Of a DNA stretch of 39,254 nt, positions 1-7,630 are shown piece by piece. The position numbers were made by a program, and so were the translations under genes. The stretch covers positions 1 to 39,254 of the IMG/VR virus record IMGVR_UViG_3300028776_000029. One strand, written 5' to 3'. Source of the DNA: a virus. Every line of letters starts with the position of its first letter. Position 1 is the stretch's first letter. The notes beneath the pieces were generated by a model that did no database searches, was not told where the DNA came from, and was given only the letters and a program-made list of their open reading frames with translations.

Positions 1-1159
1 GATTATCTTCCTGTATTTTTATAGCTCTTTTCAATAAATCAATGGTATCAACAATAGGCCGTGTTTCAGCTACAATTTTGTCACCTTCTTTTAAAGCTTG
101 TTGATGTTCTTGCTTTGATTGTCTTTCATCTTGTAAATCGGCACGCGCTTTTTCTTGCTGATAAGCAAGGTCACTACGGTTCTTTTGGGCTATTTCTTGT
201 TTTTCTTCAAAACTCGGAGCTTCTTTGGTCAAAGTAATCATGCCACTGCCGGGATACGTAGTTCTGACTACGCCATCGGCAATAGTTTCTTTCTTAGGTG
301 TAAAATCTGGCAAACCTTCCATTTTAGGAAAATTATCCCATTTTGTACTTCGAATAGGTTTTTGAATAACCACCGTTTCACCAATTTTAGTGGGATATTT
401 CTTTTCCTGTGTTAATTGTTGATTATCCTGTATTTGTCCAGTTTGTCCATTTGGCGCGGCTTGCGCGTTAGGATTTGTTAATTGTTGCGATGCGGCATTT
501 GCAATTCTTGGAGGTAATGCAGGTGCATTATCATCAGGATTTTGCTGCGCTTCATTATCTGGCATTAAACTGGAATTCTGAATAGTGTCAGGATTATTAG
601 GCATATTCATTGGATTAGCACTTGGCGCGTTGGCCTGTGCTGCATTTATGGGTGGGTGCTCTTGAGCGCGCGGGTCAATTATACCACCTTGAGCATTTAC
701 ATTGATTAAACCTTCATCGCCGCCTTGAGTGGCATTAGGATTACCAAAATGTGCTTTATTAGAGTCTTTAATTCCATAATTTCCTTCGCCGGTGTTTTCG
801 ACTTTTGGTGTAGGATTTTGATTACTAGGCGTACCATCATGAAGTGACTTCATAAATTCATTTAAAATACCCGAACTTGCACCTTCTTTATTAGCGCGCG
901 CTACCGCTTCATTGGCTTGAGCTTTTAATAAATCTCTTTGATAAGGATTTAATTCATGTTCATCAGCATACTTTTGCAGCATTGCAGGTAGCATAGTTTG
1001 CTTTTGCTGTAATTCTTGCTGTGCGACTGCGAGCGTACCTGTACGATATTGATTTTGACGAATCGAATCAATCGCACTCTGCATGGTCTTAAAGCCTTGG
1101 TCAAAGGCATCCATTCCCGTGCCACCTGATAATGGTATTCCTGTTCCTGAGGCTGCCAT
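1..1159 (-). CDS. DNA ejection protein, P22 gp20-like by position (N-terminal 386 residues, cut by window edge)
   Basis: The open frame starts at ATG 1159 and runs off the left edge without a stop, giving 386 codons plus one base. It is rich in Gln, Asn, Ala and Pro, with a helical N-terminal third (residues about 15-85), a low-complexity Asn/Pro/Gln middle and a charged helix near the edge. That composition fits an internal virion protein pushed through the tail with the DNA. Its start overlaps the stop of the upstream gene (TAATG), and it follows a gp7-like gene as P22 gp20 does. The C-terminal part appears to be the truncated frame at the right edge (38924-39254). The identity rests on order, size and composition, not on motifs. 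Confidence 0.6.
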   Translation of the reverse strand, partial: MAASGTGIPLSGGTGMDAFDQGFKTMQSAIDSIRQNQYRTGTLAVAQQELQQKQTMLPAMLQKYADEHELNPYQRDLLKAQANEAVARANKEGASSGILNEFMKSLHDGTPSNQNPTPKVENTGEGNYGIKDSNKAHFGNPNATQGGDEGLINVNAQGGIIDPRAQEHPPINAAQANAPSANPMNMPNNPDTIQNSSLMPDNEAQQNPDDNAPALPPRIANAASQQLTNPNAQAAPNGQTGQIQDNQQLTQEKKYPTKIGETVVIQKPIRSTKWDNFPKMEGLPDFTPKKETIADGVVRTTYPGSGMITLTKEAPSFEEKQEIAQKNRSDLAYQQEKARADLQDERQSKQEHQQALKEGDKIVAETRPIVDTIDLLKRAIKIQEDN

Positions 1160-1794
1160 TATTTCATTACTCCACCTGTTGCATAGTTAATACCAGCATT
1201 GGCAGCTTTACCTAGAATATTACCTAGAATATCGCCGGGTGCTTTTTGTTCGCCATAAGCAAGTCCTGCTTGTGTATTACCTTGATTCACCGCATTCGTG
1301 CTTTGCTGCCCCGCAGCATTTGCTCCGACACCATAGAGATTTTGACCTATACCCACACTGGCTAAATATTTTTGCATGAGGTCATTCAAATAGTTTTGAC
1401 GATCATTTTGACCAATGTTTGCGGCTGACTTTTGAATATTTTCAAGAGCCGCACTACTGCCTAAAAGCCCTTGGCTGGCGGCAGAATCAAGCCCTGTGGC
1501 TTTGGCAGAAGCAATGGCTTGTGCGGCTTGCGGGGATTGTGTGTACGCCTGATTCCACTGATTTTCAAGCTGTACGGGATTACCTAGCGCATCGGCTTGA
1601 CCATTCAACCGTTGAAACTGGCTGATGCCATTATTCACAATCGGCTGTAACTTCCCTTGCGCATCAACATAGTATTTTTGGGATTGATCTTCTGCCGCTT
1701 GAAAGGCTTTTTCAGGATGCAAAAAGCTATCAATGGCTTTTGTACCAAAGGGATAAGCGGCTAATCCTGCTAATCCTGCTGCTGCTCCTGCCAT
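1159..1794 (-). CDS. DNA ejection protein, P22 gp7-like by position
   Basis: The protein has 211 residues, close to the length of P22 gp7. The N-terminus is an Ala/Gly hydrophobic stretch (about residues 2-20), followed by Gln/Ala/Asn-rich helical sequence and a Gly-rich C-terminus. Internal virion proteins that enter the cell envelope often look like this. It lies between the gp10-like tail hub with its 55-residue neighbour and the gp20-like gene. A Shine-Dalgarno sequence (GGAGGAT) precedes ATG 1794, and its stop overlaps the next start. No catalytic motif is seen. The role in genome delivery is inferred from synteny. Confidence 0.6.
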   Translation of the reverse strand: MAGAAAGLAGLAAYPFGTKAIDSFLHPEKAFQAAEDQSQKYYVDAQGKLQPIVNNGISQFQRLNGQADALGNPVQLENQWNQAYTQSPQAAQAIASAKATGLDSAASQGLLGSSAALENIQKSAANIGQNDRQNYLNDLMQKYLASVGIGQNLYGVGANAAGQQSTNAVNQGNTQAGLAYGEQKAPGDILGNILGKAANAGINYATGGVMK

Positions 1795-1798
1795 AATC

Positions 1799-1966
1799 CT
1801 ATCCTCCCAAAGCGGTTATTCGAGTCGACAATGCATTCAATTGTGATTCTATATTATCCAAGTCAGTGTTGAATACGTCCACTAATATTCCTAAAAATGT
1901 GCCATAATCTTTCCATGGCAATGTTTCAACTTCATCAAATGTTACCTGATCTGCTCTAGTCAGCAC
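1799..1966 (-). CDS. 55-residue small virion-cassette protein, GTG start
   Basis: A frame not using ATG begins at GTG 1966, inside the end of the gp10-like gene, and stops just before the gp7-like gene. The product starts VLTRADQVTFDEVETLPW and ends in an amphipathic segment (LDNIESQLNALSTRITAL) that could form a coiled coil. It fills an otherwise empty gap of about 160 bases in a tightly packed cassette, and the codon pattern looks coding. In P22 this position holds gp26 and gp14. The protein is far too short to be a full tail needle, and nothing more specific can be claimed. Confidence 0.55.
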   Translation of the reverse strand: MLTRADQVTFDEVETLPWKDYGTFLGILVDVFNTDLDNIESQLNALSTRITALGG

Positions 1967-3776
1967 CGCCTGATATCCTATGTCCGCTCATCCAGCCTCC
2001 CAATACCACAATTGGCACAGGGCTAACACATACTAGTTTATAACAGCGATTTCGTGACGTACCTAATTCATACCAGCGCATACGCCATTGATATTGGCCT
2101 TGCACCGAAAACTCGCGTACATCGGCGGAGGCAAAGGTAATTCCACCGTCATCCGACCAGTATAATTCAATATGCGGTTTAAATAGCGTGTTATAGGTAG
2201 GGCTTTCTGTCGTGGGAAAATTACCATCTTCGGTAATGATAAAAACAGGTTCGCCTTCCACACTATTTTCCGCAATAATATAAATGGGCTTGCTATCTGC
2301 CCCTTCATTTTCCGCAATAATGAATGTGGTATTTTCGAATGGCTCATCACTATAGTTAATAAACGATTCGCCAAACACAAAATCTATTTCAACATACTGT
2401 GTTTCAAATTCTGAATTGGTAACATCATCAGGTTCAAAATGATCTACATTGATAAGCGGTGTAACGGCTTCTTGCCGAAACGGTTCAACGATATAAGCAT
2501 CAATCGCCTGTGCATTAGCTTGTGCAGGATTGCGTCTTTCATTCACATAGTACTGGCCTGCCATATCATAAACAGTACCATCCCCTAACACCGTAACTAA
2601 ATGGCGATTGGCAAAGTAAAGATGCTTTCGAATACGCGAACGTCCACCATTTAATTCAGCACATCGACTCCACTTTTCTAATCTGAAATTAAACTGGGTA
2701 GAAAAACTGTCTGTGATCTTATCCAGAAAACCAGTAGGATCGAATAAACCACCAGAAAGCCGATAGAAAATACGATTCTCATATTCATATAAAAACCCAT
2801 CATAAATAATCGTGTTATTAGGTGATAGCTTTTGCCGATTCGTGAGTCGTTGTAATAAAACATCCATAGCTTCCCCTTGCATCACTTCCGGGGTATTGCC
2901 TTTCATTCGCATGGGTTGGACCAAGCCATTTTTATACTGGCCTAGCCATGCGATATAATCAAAGCTGGTATCTACAGTATTAGCAGCATTATCAGCTAGT
3001 CCTACATTACATTGCGCAGAAGAGTTTTTCTTGAAAGGAAAAGTGGTTGTTGTACCAGTATCATCAGTGACTGCCGAAGGCGTATCACTCCATATACCTA
3101 TACTAAATGCAGTGAATATGTAAAGTGTATTATCCTTAACGGCAAACTGCCTGATTAAATCGACTTCTTGCGCAAAGACATTCGGTACTGAACCAGTATT
3201 GACCATGACATTTGCTAAAAAAGTATTGAATGGTTGTGTTGGGTCGCCCAATAATATTTGAGACAGAAAGAAAGCGGCGCTAGTAGGACTACCTAATAAT
3301 AATCGACTTCCAAACACTTTAATATAAAGCGGATTGATGTGCGTTGTCGTAGCGATACCAAACTCTTGCGTATCTTCCCGGTAAATATAAAGGTGCTGAC
3401 CATCAGCAAAGCAGGCATAAACAATTGAACCATTAACAATAAAATCAAAGAATATATCACCCGCCTGTGTGGTTAGCTCTACAGGAATGGTAATAACCGT
3501 TTCATTGAAATTGTTATCTACGCGAATAATGGAATTAGCCACTACATAATATGAGTAGTTAATGGTTTTTACTTCATTGCGGGGTTCAGCACCAAAGACC
3601 AGCTTATTCTCATTTAAATAACGAACGTGCCGCCTGCCCATCTCAGGGTACATGGCGACTTTCTTTTTGCCAAGCTCACTTTGGTTGAGTGTCCAATTGA
3701 CGGCATCGGTAGGATTAAACTGCTTAAAACGTGCCGTGTCGAAGTAGGTAATTATCGGAAGGTCAACGACTGGCAT
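1956..3776 (-). CDS. Tail hub / packaged-DNA stabilization protein, P22 gp10-like
   Basis: The protein has 606 residues (P22 gp10 has 472). It is rich in beta strands and aromatic residues throughout, as expected for a hub with propeller-like folds that closes the portal after packaging. The C-terminal region (about residues 535-595) reads IELYWSDDGGITF, then REFSVQGQYQWRMRWYELG, then CVSPVPIVVLGG. This matches the P22 gp10 pattern of a 'sKDGG.tWs... G.y..r..w..LG..r..v.rv..s.PvP' ending. It sits directly after the gp4-like gene. The extra length lies mostly around residues 450-530, where a repeat is visible (TFIIAENEG, IYIIAENSV, VFIITEDG), possibly a host- or needle-interaction insert. Confidence 0.8.
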   Translation of the reverse strand: MPVVDLPIITYFDTARFKQFNPTDAVNWTLNQSELGKKKVAMYPEMGRRHVRYLNENKLVFGAEPRNEVKTINYSYYVVANSIIRVDNNFNETVITIPVELTTQAGDIFFDFIVNGSIVYACFADGQHLYIYREDTQEFGIATTTHINPLYIKVFGSRLLLGSPTSAAFFLSQILLGDPTQPFNTFLANVMVNTGSVPNVFAQEVDLIRQFAVKDNTLYIFTAFSIGIWSDTPSAVTDDTGTTTTFPFKKNSSAQCNVGLADNAANTVDTSFDYIAWLGQYKNGLVQPMRMKGNTPEVMQGEAMDVLLQRLTNRQKLSPNNTIIYDGFLYEYENRIFYRLSGGLFDPTGFLDKITDSFSTQFNFRLEKWSRCAELNGGRSRIRKHLYFANRHLVTVLGDGTVYDMAGQYYVNERRNPAQANAQAIDAYIVEPFRQEAVTPLINVDHFEPDDVTNSEFETQYVEIDFVFGESFINYSDEPFENTTFIIAENEGADSKPIYIIAENSVEGEPVFIITEDGNFPTTESPTYNTLFKPHIELYWSDDGGITFASADVREFSVQGQYQWRMRWYELGTSRNRCYKLVCVSPVPIVVLGGWMSGHRISGGAD

Positions 3777-3781
3777 AGGGG

Positions 3782-4516
3782 CTATATCCCCGCACGAACG
3801 CGATACGCACCATTTAACATATTGTCGTTGCTTTGCTTAATTACCAAATTGATTGGACTAATGGCTACAATATCAGAGCGTAGCCCTTCATAGGTATCTT
3901 CCAATTCCTTTGTCCATGATTTAGCTCGCCCTTTGTGGAATGCCGTGTACTTGGCACACGCATATTCAAAGAACAATAGAAAATAATCAGGAAGTGTACT
4001 CATATCCATTGATTCAGAAATATAGGCTAGTTCAAATTTCCCATAAATCCATAATTCATAGAACTGAGATGCACCCGGCCATATTTCAAGATTGGTGTAA
4101 TTCGTTTGATTATCAATAATGCCAACTAAAGGCAAACTTTGCATTGGAAAATACTTCGCCGTGCTATAGAACACATTACGGTTAATGACTTCCATGGGAT
4201 AGTCAACCCCATCAAGATTAAGCCACAAGTTTTGAATCTCAGCCAATCGGCCTTCGGTAACATCGGGGATAGGGTCAGTAAAGCCGGGTGCGGCAAAGTT
4301 AATAAACTGTGTACCATTCTCAATAGGAAAATGAATTTTCTTGGGAATAGTGATCATGAGTGCTGTACCGCTATATGATCTTAATAAACGGTTCATGACT
4401 TTCACACCCGTTGCCGTATCCCACCCATGCAAGGGAACGGTCGGGCTATGCGAGCTTATCAATGAATAAAAGTCATTAACAAACTCTTTGACCGATTCAT
4501 TGTAAACATTTGGCAT
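3782..4516 (-). CDS. Head completion / tail adaptor protein, P22 gp4-like by position
   Basis: The protein has 244 residues and opens with a predicted helix (VKEFVNDFYSLISS). Its middle is beta-rich (ITIPKKIHFPIENG; DGVDYPMEVINRNVFY), and it ends with helices carrying the charged stretch AFHKGRAKSWTKELEDTYEGL. It lies immediately before the gp10-like hub gene, with five bases between stop and start. P22 gp4, the first tail accessory factor bound to the portal, occupies this slot but is shorter (166 residues). Assignment is from synteny and general character. No lysozyme-like motif was recognised. Confidence 0.6.
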   Translation of the reverse strand: MPNVYNESVKEFVNDFYSLISSHSPTVPLHGWDTATGVKVMNRLLRSYSGTALMITIPKKIHFPIENGTQFINFAAPGFTDPIPDVTEGRLAEIQNLWLNLDGVDYPMEVINRNVFYSTAKYFPMQSLPLVGIIDNQTNYTNLEIWPGASQFYELWIYGKFELAYISESMDMSTLPDYFLLFFEYACAKYTAFHKGRAKSWTKELEDTYEGLRSDIVAISPINLVIKQSNDNMLNGAYRVRAGI

Positions 4517-4522
4517 AGCGCA

Positions 4523-4876
4523 TTATTCCTTGTCGGATTTAAATGAGCGTTTTTTCTTGCCGCCTAACAAGGTAGATAACATGGAATTGTCAGAAGCTAA
4601 TTTATCTTGAACGGTTTCAATATCCTCTGAACCATCATCGGAAATTTCAGAATCATCTTCCATTGCATTATCATCGTCTAAACTATGCGCGGCTTTGGCA
4701 TCTTCTTTTGAATGAAACCACCCTTTATTCAGTGCATCAATATATTCACGATGATTTTCGCATAATAATTGATCAAATCCTGTCTGCTGTAATTTGTTTA
4801 ATTTATATACGAATGCGCGTAGGTGTTTTGGATTAATCCATTTTCCATTATAGGGTATTTGTGTCGTTTTCTTCAT
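4523..4876 (-). CDS. Small acidic head-region protein
   Basis: The protein has 117 residues. The N-terminal half is a basic/aromatic module (IPYNGKWINPKHLRAFVYKL). The C-terminal half has a dense acidic run (around residues 68-88) followed by a lysine-rich end (LLGGKKKRSFKSDKE). A Shine-Dalgarno AAGGA lies about 11 bases before ATG 4876. It is the first gene after the coat-gene terminator, so it may need read-through or its own promoter. No family is recognised; it could be a capsid accessory protein. Confidence 0.6.
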   Translation of the reverse strand: MKKTTQIPYNGKWINPKHLRAFVYKLNKLQQTGFDQLLCENHREYIDALNKGWFHSKEDAKAAHSLDDDNAMEDDSEISDDGSEDIETVQDKLASDNSMLSTLLGGKKKRSFKSDKE

Positions 4877-4895
4877 ATGAGGAAGTCCTTATGTA

Positions 4896-4936
4896 TATAA
4901 AAAGGGGAAATCCTATACATGATACAGGAATTTCCC
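4896..4936 (-). terminator. Rho-independent terminator after coat gene
   Basis: Read on the minus strand, GGGAAATTCCT pairs with AGGATTTCCCC (one bulged T) around an 11-base loop. TTTTTATA follows immediately. It lies between the end of the coat gene (4958) and the next gene (4876). It would give the coat gene higher mRNA levels than the downstream tail genes, a sensible stoichiometry for a virion cassette. Confidence 0.75.
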
Positions 4937-4957
4937 ATCAATTTTATTATCTACCCT

Positions 4958-6196
4958 TTACGATCTTATAATCACGGCAAACTCTGGATTGATTGCGACA
5001 CCGCACGCGATATCCAAACGATCAAGTTGTTCGTAATTTCTGATATCCGCACCCAATGAGTAGGTAATAGACATTTTGTATAAGTTAGAAAAGGTTGTAG
5101 CCGCTTCCACCCCACCACGTAATTCTGTGAGAGGAGGAGCCGCAAAGACAATAGCCTGATTATGAAATGCAAGAGTACGGTTAAAACTTTGACTTAACCA
5201 GACTTGCGCACCATTAGGAATGGGAGCGCTAATATTACGGCGCGCCCCAGTAGTCACAATAGTTGGATTTACATTAACCGTAACCGTTGTACCTGTTGAG
5301 ATGGCATCGGCTGTTACCACGAATTGAGCGCGTTGTTCTAAAGGCTCATAGTTCAGTGGGTTAATCATATAAACTAAATTCGCGTCATCAATTTCTAAAA
5401 TATCCCCTAAACGGAATACCAATTGATTAGATAAGACGCCATTTAATACGAATGTATTACCACCCGTGATTGGGCCATTGGCAATCTGTCCTCCATCCAA
5501 GAAACCAGTTGGAGGTGTGACTGCCGTACCACCACCCACACCAGCCGTGTGACGGCGCATGAAGTTTGACTTGAAGAAATCAAACCCAGATAAGTGACCT
5601 ATGAAACCATCCATTAACGCGCCCGTATTCACGGTATTGTTAAAGATAGTGGCTAGCGAAGTAGATAATAAAGCGTTGGTAGTCGGACGGATTGCTACAT
5701 AACGGTTTCCATCTTCGGGAATGCCAAGTTCAGTCATATAAGCATCAGCCATTGTAATGGTACCAAAATCAATTGGCACACCCGGCGTCCCGACTGCTTG
5801 ATAAATCTGAGTCTGGAAGGTATCAGCAATAAACTTTTCCACTTTATTTGCAAGGGTTTTGGCGCGAGGGTTTAACATCATATCCAAGAATGGTTTATCA
5901 CGGGCACGATTAAACGTTAAATCAAAACCTGTGAAACCTACCATCGTATGAAATTGCTTGGTAATAGAAAGTGGTCTAACGATTTGCACTACCGCTTCGG
6001 TTTTAGCGGATGCACCTTCGCCCCCTTCATAACGTTCTTCTAAACGATAATTAAGCGTTTGCCCGGTCACATATTTTAACGTGCGGAAATCTTCTTCAAT
6101 ATTACGATTAGAAACTTTTGCGAGGTTTAAATAGTTGACGTAGCGAACAAAGACTTCGTTTAAAACGTATTTAGTGGTTTGAAATAAATTTGCCAT
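4958..6196 (-). CDS. Major capsid (coat) protein, P22 gp5-like
   Basis: The preferred start is ATG 6196 (MANLFQTTKYVLNEVF), preceded by GGAG. An upstream in-frame start at 6244 has no comparable site. The resulting 412 residues are close to P22 coat (430). Order supports the call: scaffold upstream, tail accessory genes downstream. The N-terminus is helical. The centre (about residues 210-300) is Gly/Thr-rich and beta-rich, as expected for an inserted domain, and the end (DRLDIACGVAINPEFAVII) resembles other P22-type coats. A strong terminator follows. Confidence 0.75.
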   Translation of the reverse strand: MANLFQTTKYVLNEVFVRYVNYLNLAKVSNRNIEEDFRTLKYVTGQTLNYRLEERYEGGEGASAKTEAVVQIVRPLSITKQFHTMVGFTGFDLTFNRARDKPFLDMMLNPRAKTLANKVEKFIADTFQTQIYQAVGTPGVPIDFGTITMADAYMTELGIPEDGNRYVAIRPTTNALLSTSLATIFNNTVNTGALMDGFIGHLSGFDFFKSNFMRRHTAGVGGGTAVTPPTGFLDGGQIANGPITGGNTFVLNGVLSNQLVFRLGDILEIDDANLVYMINPLNYEPLEQRAQFVVTADAISTGTTVTVNVNPTIVTTGARRNISAPIPNGAQVWLSQSFNRTLAFHNQAIVFAAPPLTELRGGVEAATTFSNLYKMSITYSLGADIRNYEQLDRLDIACGVAINPEFAVIIRS

Positions 6197-6401
6197 GGTG
6201 CATCCATCTCCGGAAAATGATTTAGGTTGGTGACAAAATGTCACTGTCTATTTACATTTCCGTGCGGACGGATAAATACACGCAGGGTAAAACTAAAAAT
6301 TCATTTCTTAAAAACTCTAGAGACTCGGCGGCAATCCCTTACCACAATACACACCGATTGATGAATTTAATTCTACCCTGTTGTATTTTATTTGCAATAA
6401 C

Positions 6402-6548
6402 TTACTTTGAACTGGCAGGATCATGTTGATCAGTTTTCTCAGGCGCTTTATTTGCAGTTTTATCAGTAGGATTTTTTAAACGTTTTTGATAATCCGCTTC
6501 CGATTCACCGGGTAACTTCGTTGGCTTACTATTTAATGGTGCTACCAT
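6402..6548 (-). CDS. 48-residue basic small protein between scaffold and coat
   Basis: ATG 6548 is preceded by AAGGAG at good spacing. The product (MVAPLNSKPTKLPGESEADY...) is hydrophilic, rich in Lys, Pro and Asp, and probably disordered. It lies between the scaffold and coat genes, where small decoration or scaffold-associated proteins occur in some phages. Between its stop and the coat start are about 200 bases with no gene, containing a short hairpin TCCGT-CCGC-ACGGA. Function is unknown. Confidence 0.6.
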   Translation of the reverse strand: MVAPLNSKPTKLPGESEADYQKRLKNPTDKTANKAPEKTDQHDPASSK

Positions 6549-6577
6549 GAGATTGTACTCCTTAAGTTAATAAACGA

Positions 6578-7618
6578 TTAACGCCGCTTGCCTTGACGTT
6601 GATTTAGTTTAACACGGGCATCTTTCTCAATGGCACTGTCTACATCAAATTTTGGTAATTCGTCAAATTTATCACTAACATCACCTTTATGATTAGATAG
6701 TGGTCTACTTGATTTGGTCACATTGTTCGCTTTACGAATTTTTTCATCCAGTCTGCCCAATTCCAGCATTTGTGTAGGGAAATCCTGAATGCCAGCAATG
6801 CGTTCTATTTCTTTGGGTTGTTGCTTACACGCTGCATATAAAAACGCTGCCGGGTTTGGCATTCCACGAATACCCACCATGATAGCATCCGTAATGGGCT
6901 TATCACTTACCACGGTTTTAAAGTCTGAATACCTGTCCATGCCTGTTGTAAACTTTTCTTCAAATTCTGCCTGCACACGGCTTTCTTGTTCACGCCATTT
7001 TGCCTCATCGGCTTGACGTTGTGATTGAACTCGCTCTTGTTCTTTAGCTTGCAACTTGTTCGTTACAATCTTATCAACGACTTTGCTTAGTTCGCGCTCC
7101 CAATCAGCCTCAGTTGAATCAGAATCCATAGTTTGTGTGACTTGTTCCGTTACCTTGGCGACTTCTGCCGCTGTAGGTGCTTGACCATGATTGCCGCGAG
7201 CCAAACGCTCACGAATCATCTTATTGACCTCTGATTCGGGGTACATCTTTTCTTCTTTTGGAACTATTTCATTGCCATATTCATCAATTTTGGCAGCTTG
7301 ATCTGTGTTATCGGGTTCTTCATCATCATCCGGGTCTTTATTGTCAATAATATCGGTTGGGTCTACTTCTTCATCGGGTTCTTTGTTGCCTTTATCGTCA
7401 TATCCATAATCATCGGCATTCTGGCGCGGTTGTGGCGTGTGTAAAACAGACTTTTTCAATGCACCACGCAACCCGGTGCGCGTATTTTTAGTCGATTTGC
7501 TCTGTTCTGCTGGTGTATCACCATCTTCACTGGATGCAATCATATCCTCGCCAGTGGGTACCGTACCCAATTCATTCGCTAAATCATTATCGTCAATCTT
7601 TTGTAATACTTTTGGCAT
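6578..7618 (-). CDS. Scaffolding protein, P22 gp8-like by position
   Basis: The protein has 346 residues (P22 gp8 has 303). An acidic, disordered region (about residues 75-125, repeated DPDDDEEPDN-type sequence) precedes a long charged helical region (about 145-240, ELSKVVDKIVTNKLQAKEQE) and a basic C-terminus ending KLNQRQGKRR. Scaffolds of this class are elongated helical proteins whose basic C-terminal helix-turn-helix binds the coat. It lies directly between portal and coat genes, as in P22. The call rests on location plus this acidic/coiled-coil/basic layout. Confidence 0.7.
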   Translation of the reverse strand: MPKVLQKIDDNDLANELGTVPTGEDMIASSEDGDTPAEQSKSTKNTRTGLRGALKKSVLHTPQPRQNADDYGYDDKGNKEPDEEVDPTDIIDNKDPDDDEEPDNTDQAAKIDEYGNEIVPKEEKMYPESEVNKMIRERLARGNHGQAPTAAEVAKVTEQVTQTMDSDSTEADWERELSKVVDKIVTNKLQAKEQERVQSQRQADEAKWREQESRVQAEFEEKFTTGMDRYSDFKTVVSDKPITDAIMVGIRGMPNPAAFLYAACKQQPKEIERIAGIQDFPTQMLELGRLDEKIRKANNVTKSSRPLSNHKGDVSDKFDELPKFDVDSAIEKDARVKLNQRQGKRR

Positions 7619-7630
7619 AAATGGTTAACT

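Noticed and set aside
155-415. 86-residue plus-strand ORF
   Set aside because: It is antisense to the gp20-like ejection gene, with no promoter or ribosome site.
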